9,050 bases of DNA. It comes from Sphingomonadales bacterium (lineage in GTDB: Bacteria; Pseudomonadota; Alphaproteobacteria; Sphingomonadales; Sphingomonadaceae). The DNA lies in NCBI GenBank assembly GCA_027486275.1, contig JAIXPM010000182.1, positions 1-9,050 on the forward strand. Direction: 5' to 3'. Both the position numbers and the translations under genes were made by a program. Positions 1-7,529 of the stretch are shown in pieces. Position 1 is the first letter of the stretch. Every line of letters starts with the position of its first letter. The notes under the pieces were generated by a model, which was given only the letters and a program-made list of their open reading frames with translations, did no database searches and was not told the origin of the DNA.

Positions 1-2319
1 ATGCGCCGTCTTCTGCTGCTCGCTTCCGCCAGCCTGTTGCCTGCCCTGCCCGCTTTCGCCGCTGATGCCGATCAGATGGCCGAATCGATCGGTGAGGAAA
101 TCGTGGTGACGGCGCAAAAGTCCGAGCAGAAGCTGAACGACGTGCCGATCACCATCACCGCCTACACCGGGCGTTCCTTGCGCGAGATCGGCGTTACACA
201 GTTCGATCAGCTTGCCGCCTATGTGCCCGGCCTGAACGTGCAGGAACAATCGCCCAACAACCCCGGCTTCGTCATCCGCGGCATCACGTCGGACACCGGC
301 TCCTCGCAAGGCTCTCCGGCCGTCACCGTCTATCTCAACGGCGTCGATGTCTCTCGGTCGCGTGGTTCCTACTTCGATCTTTATGATCTTGAGCGCGTCG
401 AAGTGGTGAAGGGCCCGCAGTCCACCCTGTTCGGCACCGCCGCTGCTGTGGGGGTGGTCAGCGTCATCACCGCCAAGCCCAAGCCCGGTTTCTCCGGCGA
501 AGTACGCGTGGGCTATGGCAATTATGATCAGCGCCGCATCGATGGCCATGTGAACATCGGCAACGACATCATCGCGCTGCGCGTCGCTGGCGCCATGAAG
601 CTGCGCGACGGCGTGGTGGAAAATATCGCCGGCCGCCCTGGCTCGCAGACGCCGAACGGCCCGCGCGTGGATGATCTGAACGGCCAGGGCCAATATGGCG
701 CCCGCGTCTCGCTGCGCTTCACGCCCACGCCCGATCTCACCGCCGATCTGGTGGCCACCTATGATGGCCAGCGCGCGCCTGGCACCGCCTTCTCGTCGGG
801 CACGTTCGCGCCCACCGGCGGCACCACCAGCCCCTACAGCTTCAAGGAAGCCGCCGGTTCACCGTTCAGCGCCGCCGTGCTGGGCGCCGATCAGCCCAGC
901 CTGACGCGCAACGTGTATGATTTGAACCTGAGCGTGAACGCCAAGTTCAGCGACGCCTGGAGCTTCACCACCATCGCCGGCTACCGCAATTTCGACAGCA
1001 ATGAAGTGTTCGACGCAGACGGCACCCAGGCCTGGTATCTGGAATTCGCCGAAGACGCGCGCGGCGAGCAGATGAGCTTTGAAGGCCGCTTCAACTACGA
1101 CAGTGAGAAACTGCGCGGCTTCTTCGGTGCCAATTATTTCTGGGAAACCGGCTTCCAGAGCGTGCCGTTCAGTTCCGAAGAAGGCATTTTCCTGCAGTGC
1201 GCGGCGCGACTGGTGCCGGGCCTGGCCTGCATCAACAATGCCACCGGTGTGGTGGAAGCAGCCCGCGCCACCGCGATCCTGACCGGCGGCGCCGCCACCG
1301 TGCTGCCCTATTCCGCCGAACTGTTCCGCAACTCGGCTGAAATCAGCACCTTCAGCGCCTTTGCAGACGTGACGGTGATCCCGGTGCCGCGCCTGGAAAT
1401 CAACTTGGGCGGCCGTTATCTGAGTGAAGATCGCGACAGCGGCATTTCGACCCGCATTCCCAACTCGGTGATCACCCGCGGCCCGCTGATTGCTGGTGGC
1501 ATCAACACCAATGGTGAAGTGCTCGGTGCCTCGCGTCGATTTGATGCCTTCCTGCCGCGCGCCAACATCCTGTTCCGCGCCACCGACAACGTGAACCTTT
1601 ATGCCACCTACTCGCGTGGTCGCCGTTCGCCGGTGGTGCAGGTCAATGCCGGCCGCGTCGGCGGGGTGTTGGCCCCCAACGTGCGGGTGTTCCCGGCCGA
1701 ACTGCTCGACAATTACGAAGCCGGCGTGAAGGGCACGCTTGGCAAGCTCAACTTCAGCATCGGCGCCTACCTTATCAAGTACAAGGATTTCCAGATTTCG
1801 GTGCCGCAGCAGGGCGCGCCGGCGCTGATCGTCAATGCTGATGCCAGCAACAAGGGCGTGGAAGCCGAATTCGCCCTGAACCTGTCGGACAATGTGCGGT
1901 TGTTTGCCAACGGCGCCTATATCGATGCCCGGGTGAACAATGATGCGCGCTTCGGCAATTTCGCCGGCGATCGCTTCCGCCTGCAATCGGAATGGCAGGG
2001 TTCGGCCGGCGCCAATTTCCGCCTGCCGCTGGGTGACAAGATCGAACTGTTTGCCAACCCCAACGTCACCCATCGCTCCAGCGTCTTCTTCGAACTGCCC
2101 AACAACCCGGTGACCTCGCAAGGCCCCGTTACCCTGGTGAACCTGCGCGCCGGTATCCGTGATCAAAAGGGCAAGTGGGAAGTCATCGGTTTCGCCAACA
2201 ACCTGTTCAATCAGGAATATCTGCTCGACGCGGGCAACACCGGCGGCGCGTTCGGTATCCCCACCTTCATCCGCGGTCTGCCTCGCCTGTTTGGCGTGGA
2301 AGCGGTTGCCCGCTTCTGA
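1..2319 (+). CDS. TonB-dependent outer-membrane receptor
   Basis: A complete 772-residue TonB-dependent receptor, a beta-barrel that imports a scarce ligand (siderophore, vitamin or sugar) across the outer membrane using energy passed from TonB-ExbBD. The first 20 residues look like a Sec signal peptide with a basic start, a leucine-rich core and a likely cut after AFA at residue 20. A TonB-box-like segment EEIVVTAQK follows at 32-40. The plug domain runs from about 45 to 160 and includes the typical VEVVKGPQSTLFG stretch at 133-145. The rest is barrel, ending in a terminal phenylalanine (VARF), the usual outer-membrane assembly signal. There is no N-terminal STN signalling domain, so FecA-type transcriptional signalling is unlikely. 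Two cysteines, C400 and C410, may form a disulfide in an external loop. The ligand cannot be read from the sequence. The window begins exactly at this ATG, so its ribosome binding site and promoter are not visible and an upstream start cannot be excluded. Confidence 0.93.
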   Translation: MRRLLLLASASLLPALPAFAADADQMAESIGEEIVVTAQKSEQKLNDVPITITAYTGRSLREIGVTQFDQLAAYVPGLNVQEQSPNNPGFVIRGITSDTGSSQGSPAVTVYLNGVDVSRSRGSYFDLYDLERVEVVKGPQSTLFGTAAAVGVVSVITAKPKPGFSGEVRVGYGNYDQRRIDGHVNIGNDIIALRVAGAMKLRDGVVENIAGRPGSQTPNGPRVDDLNGQGQYGARVSLRFTPTPDLTADLVATYDGQRAPGTAFSSGTFAPTGGTTSPYSFKEAAGSPFSAAVLGADQPSLTRNVYDLNLSVNAKFSDAWSFTTIAGYRNFDSNEVFDADGTQAWYLEFAEDARGEQMSFEGRFNYDSEKLRGFFGANYFWETGFQSVPFSSEEGIFLQCAARLVPGLACINNATGVVEAARATAILTGGAATVLPYSAELFRNSAEISTFSAFADVTVIPVPRLEINLGGRYLSEDRDSGISTRIPNSVITRGPLIAGGINTNGEVLGASRRFDAFLPRANILFRATDNVNLYATYSRGRRSPVVQVNAGRVGGVLAPNVRVFPAELLDNYEAGVKGTLGKLNFSIGAYLIKYKDFQISVPQQGAPALIVNADASNKGVEAEFALNLSDNVRLFANGAYIDARVNNDARFGNFAGDRFRLQSEWQGSAGANFRLPLGDKIELFANPNVTHRSSVFFELPNNPVTSQGPVTLVNLRAGIRDQKGKWEVIGFANNLFNQEYLLDAGNTGGAFGIPTFIRGLPRLFGVEAVARF

Positions 2320-2325
2320 TGCGCA

Positions 2326-2380
2326 CGGGGCGGGTGGTGTGGGTTGGGGGTCGCCTCCCCTTGCCCCACTTCCCGCCCCG
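2326..2380 (+). terminator. Long GC-rich hairpin between receptor and ABC gene
   Basis: Six bases after the receptor stop codon there is an extended inverted repeat. The outer arms are CGGGGCGGG (2326-2334) and CCCGCCCCG (2372-2380), a perfect 9-bp stem. Inside them GTGGG (2339-2343) can pair with CCCAC (2365-2369), and GGGG (2346-2349) with CCCC (2357-2360) around a 7-base loop. No run of T follows, so it is not a canonical intrinsic terminator. It could act as a weak terminator, an mRNA 3'-end stabiliser for the receptor transcript, or a structure that limits expression of the ABC gene, whose ATG lies 15 bases further on. The structure is read directly from the sequence; the role is inferred. 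Confidence 0.45.
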
Positions 2381-2395
2381 GTCTATCGCGATTGC

Positions 2396-3328
2396 ATGAG
2401 CGAAGCTGCCATCAGCCTGAGGGGCCTGACCAAGACCTATGCCGGCGGCAAGCAGGCGCTGAAAGGGATTGATCTCGATATCCCGCGTGGTTCCATCTTC
2501 GGCCTGCTCGGCCCCAACGGTGCCGGCAAATCGACGACGATCAATATTTTGGCCGGCCTGGTGAACAAGACGGCCGGTAGCGCCCGCATCTGGGGCTTCG
2601 ACATCGACGAACATCCCCGCAACGCCAAGGCCAGCATCGGCATCGTGCCGCAGGAACTGGTGTTCGATGCCTTCTTCACGCCGTTTGAAACGCTGGAATT
2701 GCAGGCCGGCCTGTTCGGCGTGCCCAAGGCCAAACGCCGGACCATGGAATTGCTGAAGGCGGTGCGTCTGGACGACAAGGCGCATGTCTATTCGCGCACC
2801 CTGTCGGGCGGCATGAAGCGCCGGCTGCTGGTGGCAAAGGCGCTGGTGCACAATCCGCCGGTGCTGGTGCTGGATGAACCGACGGCAGGCGTGGATATCG
2901 AACTGCGCCAACTGCTGTGGGATTATGTGCGTGAACTGCACAGCATGGGCACCACCATCGTGCTGACCACCCATTATCTCGAAGAAGCCGAAGGCCTGTG
3001 CGATCGCATCGCCATCATCAATCATGGGCAGGTGGTCGCCAACGACGAAACATCGAAACTGCTCGGCACCACCGGTGACAAGGTCCTGGAAGTGGTGGTG
3101 GACCGCGAGCTTGCCGCCGTGCCGCCGGCGCTTGTCGGCTGCAAGGCGGTGGAGCTGAAGGGCCCGCGAACGCTGGTCATCACCTATGACAAGCGTAGCA
3201 ACAATGCCGGCGCCGTGCTGGCGATGGTGGGTGCTGCCGGGCTGGGCGTGGTGGAGGTTTCCACCCGCGAAGCCGATCTGGAAGATGTGTTCCTGGAGCT
3301 GACCAGTGGCAAAAGCGCCGCCGCCTGA
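2396..3328 (+). CDS. ABC-2 type transporter ATP-binding protein, YadG-like
   Basis: A 310-residue cytoplasmic ATPase that would power an ABC-2 type exporter. All nucleotide-binding motifs are intact: Walker A GPNGAGKST at 39-47, Q-loop glutamine 86, signature LSGGM at 136-140, Walker B VLVLDE at 156-161, D-loop GVD at 165-167 and H-loop histidine 193. The length and the stretches GGMKRRL, DEPTAGVDIELR and TTHYLEEAE match E. coli YadG (about 308 residues) better than drug or lipopolysaccharide ATPases. The substrate is unknown. The open frame extends upstream to 2159, but that part overlaps the receptor and looks like nothing; the ATG at 2396 places the fold's first strand correctly, although no clear Shine-Dalgarno precedes it. 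The partner permease (YadH in E. coli) is absent: upstream is the receptor, downstream is nadB. The last 23 bases overlap nadB. Confidence 0.9.
   Translation: MSEAAISLRGLTKTYAGGKQALKGIDLDIPRGSIFGLLGPNGAGKSTTINILAGLVNKTAGSARIWGFDIDEHPRNAKASIGIVPQELVFDAFFTPFETLELQAGLFGVPKAKRRTMELLKAVRLDDKAHVYSRTLSGGMKRRLLVAKALVHNPPVLVLDEPTAGVDIELRQLLWDYVRELHSMGTTIVLTTHYLEEAEGLCDRIAIINHGQVVANDETSKLLGTTGDKVLEVVVDRELAAVPPALVGCKAVELKGPRTLVITYDKRSNNAGAVLAMVGAAGLGVVEVSTREADLEDVFLELTSGKSAAA
3295..3298 (+). promoter_or_regulatory. Ribosome binding site fixing the nadB GTG start
   Basis: GGAG lies seven bases before the GTG at 3306, within the coding sequence of the ABC gene. This spacing supports the GTG as the true nadB start. 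No in-frame ATG is available before the FAD-binding glycine motif, and the next GTG (3351) would cut into that motif. Confidence 0.7.
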
Positions 3329-4928
3329 GGCTCGCCATTTCGATGCCATCGTGGTGGGTTCCGGTGCGGCCGGGCTGACGGCGGCATTGCACCTGGCCGA
3401 ACATGGCACGGTGGCCGTGCTGGCCAAGGGCGATCTCGCCGATGGTTCCACAGCCTGGGCACAGGGCGGGATCGCCGCCGTGCTGGATGCCGGCGATACG
3501 GTTGCGGCGCATGTGGAAGACACGATGGTGGCCGGTGCCGGGCTCAACCACCGCCCCACGGTTGAATATGTCGCCAGCAATGCATCGGCCGCGATCGACC
3601 GGCTGGCGGAATTGGGCGTGCCGTTCAATCCCGGCGAGACCGTGTCCGAACGCTGGCACCTCACGCGCGAAGGCGGCCACAGCCATCGCCGCATCGTGCA
3701 TGTCGATGATGCCACTGGCTGGGCGGTTTCACAGGCGCTGATCAAGGCGGCGCAGGCGCATCCCAACATCACCTTGGTGCCGCACATGGCCGCGGTCGAT
3801 CTGATCACTCATCGCCACGTGCTGCACGAACGCTTCCCACAGCGGCGCTGCCACGGCGTCTATGCGCTGGATGTGAAGAAGCGGCATGTCGTGCGCTTCG
3901 TCGCGCCGGCCACGGTTCTGGCCACCGGCGGGGCGAGCCGCGTCTATCTTTATTCTACCAACCCCGATGGCGCGACAGGCGACGGCATCGCCATGGCGTG
4001 GCGGGCGGGGTGCCGGGTATCGAACATGGAATTCAATCAGTTCCACCCGACCTGCCTTTATCACCCCGAGGTGCGCAATTTCCTGATCACCGAGGCGGCG
4101 CGCGGCGAAGGCGGCCACCTGAAACTGCCCGACGGCAGCCGCTTCATGGCGCGTTATGACGACCGGCTAGAACTCGCCCCGCGTGACGTGGTGGCACGGG
4201 CCATCGATGCCGAGATGAAGCGGCTTGGCATCCCACATGTACTGCTCGATCTCACCCATCTGGGTGCGGACTTCGTGCGTGCCCATTTCCCCACCATCCA
4301 TGCCCGACTGCTGGAGCTGGATATCGATTGCACGCAGGTGCCGATCCCGGTGGTGCCGGCGGCGCATTACAGCTGCGGGGGCGTGATGGTGACGTTGGAT
4401 GGCCGCACCGATCTGGCCGGTCTGTGGGCGGCCGGCGAGGTGACCCAGAGTGGGCTGCACGGCGCCAACCGGCTGGCGTCGAATTCGCTGCTGGAATGCC
4501 TGGTGTTCGGTCAGGCCGTGGCTGACGACATTGCCGCGCAAACCGCCCAGAACTCGCCGCGGGTAAAGCCCTGGGATGAAAGCCGGGTGACCGACAGCGA
4601 CGAGGAAGTGGTGATCGCCCACAATTGGGACGAACTGCGTCGCACCATGTGGGATTATGTCGGCATCGTGCGCACCGATAAAAGGCTGGAACGCGCCGCT
4701 CACCGGGTCAAGAATCTGCGCAAGGAAGTGCAGGATTATTACGGCAATTTCCGCATCACCGCCGATCTGATCGAACTGCGCAATCTGGTGACAGTCGCCG
4801 ATCTGATCGTGCGTTCCGCCCGCCGCCGCCGCGAAAGCCGCGGGTTGCATTACAGCACCGATTATCCGGCCATGGCCGCCGAAGCGGTGGACACCATCCT
4901 TGATCCGGTGATGACGCGAGAGGCCTAG
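3306..4928 (+). CDS. nadB: L-aspartate oxidase
   Basis: Cytoplasmic FAD enzyme that oxidises L-aspartate to iminoaspartate, the first step of de novo NAD synthesis; electrons go to oxygen or fumarate. The product is 540 residues, the same size as E. coli NadB. The FAD-binding motif GSGAAG is at 18-23, and the family stretch STAWAQGGIAAV at 48-59. The active-site residues known from E. coli are all present: E122 in REGGHSHRR (E. coli E121), H247 in FHPT (H244), R293 (R290), H354 in HYSCGG (H351) and R389 in HGANR (R386). This pattern, with the complete C-terminal helical domain, separates it from succinate dehydrogenase and fumarate reductase flavoproteins. Translation starts at GTG inside the end of the ABC gene, with a 23-bp overlap, so the two are probably co-transcribed and translationally coupled. 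The usual pathway partners nadA and nadC are not in the window. The stop codon overlaps that of the convergent gene. Confidence 0.96.
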   Translation: MAKAPPPEARHFDAIVVGSGAAGLTAALHLAEHGTVAVLAKGDLADGSTAWAQGGIAAVLDAGDTVAAHVEDTMVAGAGLNHRPTVEYVASNASAAIDRLAELGVPFNPGETVSERWHLTREGGHSHRRIVHVDDATGWAVSQALIKAAQAHPNITLVPHMAAVDLITHRHVLHERFPQRRCHGVYALDVKKRHVVRFVAPATVLATGGASRVYLYSTNPDGATGDGIAMAWRAGCRVSNMEFNQFHPTCLYHPEVRNFLITEAARGEGGHLKLPDGSRFMARYDDRLELAPRDVVARAIDAEMKRLGIPHVLLDLTHLGADFVRAHFPTIHARLLELDIDCTQVPIPVVPAAHYSCGGVMVTLDGRTDLAGLWAAGEVTQSGLHGANRLASNSLLECLVFGQAVADDIAAQTAQNSPRVKPWDESRVTDSDEEVVIAHNWDELRRTMWDYVGIVRTDKRLERAAHRVKNLRKEVQDYYGNFRITADLIELRNLVTVADLIVRSARRRRESRGLHYSTDYPAMAAEAVDTILDPVMTREA

Positions 4929-4931
4929 GCC
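4922..4931. other. 10-bp palindrome carrying both convergent stop codons
   Basis: GGCCTAGGCC is a perfect palindrome. Its central CTAG supplies the TAG stop of nadB on the + strand (4926-4928) and the TAG stop of the GGDEF-EAL gene on the - strand (4927-4925). Both genes therefore finish with the same string GCC TAG GCC. Imperfect flanking CGCG arms (4915-4918 and 4936-4939) add to the symmetry. There is no T run on either side and no spacer that could hold a standard terminator. Confidence 0.8.
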
Positions 4932-7411
4932 GCAGCGCGCCGTGTCAGCGGGAACGGCTGCGGCTGGCCGAACAGCCAGCCCTGGGCGAGATCGCAGCCC
5001 AGCCGGGTAAGCAGCTGACGCTGGGCGTCATTCTCCACCCCTTCAGCCACCACCTGCTTGCCCATCGAATGCGCCAGATCGATGGTGGCGCGAACCACCT
5101 GCTGGTTGCCGGCCGATTCCGAAAGGCGGCCGATGAAACTGCGATCAATCTTGACGATGTTGGCCGGCACGTCGCGCAGCTGGATCAGGCTTGCATGACC
5201 GGTGCCGAAATCATCCAGCGCCACATTCACGCCGGCATCACGCAGGCATTCCAGCGCCTCGATCAGCGCGCCCCCCAGGCCGCTCATCACCACCGATTCC
5301 GTCACTTCCACCACCAACGCATGCGGCGGCACACGGTGGCGGGCCAATTCATCCAGGATGGCGACGGCAGCGGCCGTGCCCTGCAACTGGCTGCCAACGA
5401 AATTGATCGCCATGGTCAGATCCCTGCCGTCGCTCCGCAGCCTGCCCAGTTGTTCCAGTGCCGATTTCAACACATGGGCCTGCAACTGGGGCAGCAGCGT
5501 TGATTCGCGCAGCACATCGGGGAAATCGCCAGGGGCCAGCAGGCCCAGCCGCGGATGCTGCCAGCGCAGCAGCGCTTCATAGCCAACAAGCGTGTCATCC
5601 AGTTGCACGACCCGCTGATAATGCAGCAGGAACTGGTTGCCGGCCAAGCCAACGCGGGCTTCCGACAGCAGGCGGCTGCGCGCTTCGGCTTCATCGGCCA
5701 TGCTGCTGTCATAACTGCGCCAGCAGCCGCGGCCCGCCGCCTTGGCCCGGTACAGTGCCAGATCGGCCTGCTTGAAGATGCGGGCCAGTGCCACGCCCTT
5801 GTTTTCCGACGAACTGTGGCCAGCGCAGATCGAGATGGTGAGATTATGGCCCGAATGGCGCAGCGGAACACCGGACGACAGCGCGATCATCTGGCGCACG
5901 GCCGACAGGCGTTCGCGCGCCGCGCCGGTTAGCAGGATCACGAACTCGTCACCGCCAACCCGGGCGATATTGGCTTCGGGGCCGGCCGCTGCTGTCAGCC
6001 GCTCTGCCACCGCCACGATCAACGCATCGCCCGCGTCATGGCCGGCCATGTCGTTCGTCTGCTTCAGGAAATCGATATCGATGGCGATCACGTCGATGCC
6101 GGAATTGCGGGTCAGCGGCTGTTCCAGCATGTTCTGGAACAGGGCGCGGTTGCCCAGGCCAGTGAGCGCATCAGTGGTGGCCACCCGGAAAAGGGTATCG
6201 CGCTCGGCATCGGCGGCATCGGCATCGCGGCGCAGCTGGCGGAAGCGATCGGCAATGGCCAGCGACAGCAGCAGCGATTCCCAGCCGACGGCGGCAAAGC
6301 CGGCCAGATCGACCAGATCATCCTGCGGCAGCAGGCTGAAGTTGCGGAAGATGCGCAACACCAGCACGGCCAGCGCCGGCAGCCAACCAGCCAGATAATA
6401 CCAGATCGCCCGGCTGCCGCGCAGCGCTGCAAAGCCCGAGCCAACCGTGAGCGTGAGCGTGACGATGATCAGCGTGATGTTGAGCAGAAGATCGCCCAGC
6501 GCTGCTGGAAACAGCGTGTCGAACGCCGCCACCACTGATGCAAGCGCCACGCCCATGCCGGCAAGCTGGCCAAAATCGATCAGGCGCTGGGGCAACTTGT
6601 CCTTCTCGATCAGCGAGAAGAAGAAGGCGGCGCCAGACACCACCATCAGGCCAAGCAGCAGGTAGAAGGTGCGCACCGCCGCCGGCCCGGCCAGGAACGG
6701 GAAGATATTGAGGATCGCGCCCGACCACACCAGCAAATAGCCCAGGCTGCCCGCCAGCCACACGACATACCAGCGCTGGAACCCGGTGCGCAGCCAGGTG
6801 AGCAGGAACATGTTGTAGACAAAGGCCGAGAACAACATGCCGAGAACCAGGGCGACCTGCACCGTCCAGCGCAGCACATGCGATTCATGGCCGGCGGCAT
6901 CCATCGCCTTGATGGTGCGCAACAGGCCCGGCCCGTCCATGTTGCGATAGCCGATCTGGATGGCCGTCACATCAGGGCCCGCCACCGGAATCTGGAAGCG
7001 CAGATTGTTGCCCATTGTCCAGTTGCGGCTGAGCTCGAACTGGCCACGGCGGATCACCGCCACCCCATCGCTGTGCACCACCCGGATTTCGATGGCGGTG
7101 AAGCGGACATTGTCGATCACCAGATTCCAGCCCGCTGGCATGCGCTGCAGCCGGGCGGGATCGACAGCAAACCACGTCCATTTGCTGGGCATATCCTTGC
7201 CCGAACCCGGTGCAATGGGGGTGATGCAGCTGTTGCCCTGGCAGGTCGGAACTTGCCGGTACGCAAGTTGCACGTTCTCAGCTCGCGCTGGTGCCACCCA
7301 TAGCGCGAAGAACAGCCCCACCACCAATACGATCAGACCCCAAGATCGTTTGGTGAAGGGGGCCAGGCGGCTCATCAGAACCGATGTCGGTCTGCTGCCT
7401 TGTCGCAACAT
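4925..7411 (-). CDS. Membrane c-di-GMP enzyme: 7TM sensor, GGDEF and EAL domains
   Basis: An 828-residue inner-membrane protein predicted to make and/or degrade cyclic di-GMP in response to a periplasmic signal. An N-terminal signal or anchor helix (about 24-44, ending APARAE) precedes a periplasmic domain (45-180) resembling the 7TMR-DISM extracellular type 2 fold, with a Cys pair C57/C62. Seven hydrophobic segments follow (about 181-205, 214-236, 244-267, 281-300, 307-330, 336-353, 369-387), then a short charged linker (389-407). The GGDEF domain (about 408-568) keeps TTDALTGLGNR, metal ligand D445, N453, and an intact GGDEF at 486-490. The inhibitory I-site RxxD is missing: G478 and A481-minus-one (A480) sit where R and D would be. 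The EAL domain (about 575-822) keeps the catalytic set E612, N670, E702, D733, D734, K754, E790 and Q810. Both activities are therefore possible; which dominates is unknown. The ATG at 7411 is backed by AAAGGA just upstream; an internal ATG at codon 13 is a less likely start. It lies 118 bp downstream of leuC. Confidence 0.92.
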   Translation of the reverse strand: MLRQGSRPTSVLMSRLAPFTKRSWGLIVLVVGLFFALWVAPARAENVQLAYRQVPTCQGNSCITPIAPGSGKDMPSKWTWFAVDPARLQRMPAGWNLVIDNVRFTAIEIRVVHSDGVAVIRRGQFELSRNWTMGNNLRFQIPVAGPDVTAIQIGYRNMDGPGLLRTIKAMDAAGHESHVLRWTVQVALVLGMLFSAFVYNMFLLTWLRTGFQRWYVVWLAGSLGYLLVWSGAILNIFPFLAGPAAVRTFYLLLGLMVVSGAAFFFSLIEKDKLPQRLIDFGQLAGMGVALASVVAAFDTLFPAALGDLLLNITLIIVTLTLTVGSGFAALRGSRAIWYYLAGWLPALAVLVLRIFRNFSLLPQDDLVDLAGFAAVGWESLLLSLAIADRFRQLRRDADAADAERDTLFRVATTDALTGLGNRALFQNMLEQPLTRNSGIDVIAIDIDFLKQTNDMAGHDAGDALIVAVAERLTAAAGPEANIARVGGDEFVILLTGAARERLSAVRQMIALSSGVPLRHSGHNLTISICAGHSSSENKGVALARIFKQADLALYRAKAAGRGCWRSYDSSMADEAEARSRLLSEARVGLAGNQFLLHYQRVVQLDDTLVGYEALLRWQHPRLGLLAPGDFPDVLRESTLLPQLQAHVLKSALEQLGRLRSDGRDLTMAINFVGSQLQGTAAAVAILDELARHRVPPHALVVEVTESVVMSGLGGALIEALECLRDAGVNVALDDFGTGHASLIQLRDVPANIVKIDRSFIGRLSESAGNQQVVRATIDLAHSMGKQVVAEGVENDAQRQLLTRLGCDLAQGWLFGQPQPFPLTRRAAA

Positions 7412-7415
7412 TCCG

Positions 7416-7421
7416 TCCTTT
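7416..7421 (-). promoter_or_regulatory. Ribosome binding site of the GGDEF-EAL gene
   Basis: On the - strand AAAGGA ends four bases before the ATG at 7411. This is the best Shine-Dalgarno sequence in the window and favours this ATG over the in-frame ATG twelve codons later. Confidence 0.65.
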
Positions 7422-7473
7422 GCTTACCCCTCGTAAGAGACAAACATACGGGAGAAGCCGTTTAGGAACCATT

Positions 7474-7495
7474 ACCGCCTCGTTCTGATGGCGGC
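7474..7495 (-). terminator. Small hairpin between leuC and the GGDEF-EAL gene
   Basis: On the - strand GCCGCC (7495-7490) can pair with GGCGGT (7479-7474) with one G-T wobble, around a 10-base loop. It starts 35 bases after the leuC stop codon. No T tract follows, so at most it is a weak or factor-dependent terminator. The 118-bp gap around it (7412-7529) is the longest non-coding stretch of the window and the natural place for a promoter of the GGDEF-EAL gene, but I could not pick out convincing -35 and -10 boxes. Confidence 0.25.
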
Positions 7496-7529
7496 TATTG
7501 AAGGTGAAACCCAGACAATTCAGTCCGAA

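Noticed and set aside
859..2166. A 435-codon open frame antisense to the receptor
   Set aside because: It is a mirror frame of a GC-rich gene. Its translation is rich in H, G, Q and R with no recognisable domain, and the sense strand encodes a complete, well-recognised protein.
2159..2395. Upstream extension of the ABC ATPase frame by 79 codons
   Set aside because: It overlaps the receptor in another frame and the hairpin gap, and resembles no ABC N-terminus. The ATG at 2396 gives family length.
2267..3808. A 513-codon open frame antisense to the ABC gene and nadB
   Set aside because: It spans two well-supported genes and their junction, has a low-complexity composition, and shows no domain or start signals.
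4167..4850. A 227-codon open frame antisense to nadB
   Set aside because: It lies opposite the conserved active-site region of nadB and has no recognisable domain; it is a by-product of GC-rich codon usage.
7412..7529. A sigma-70-like promoter for the GGDEF-EAL gene (TATGTT-like -10 near 7443-7448, - strand)
   Set aside because: No acceptable -35 hexamer lies at the right distance, so it is not better than chance.
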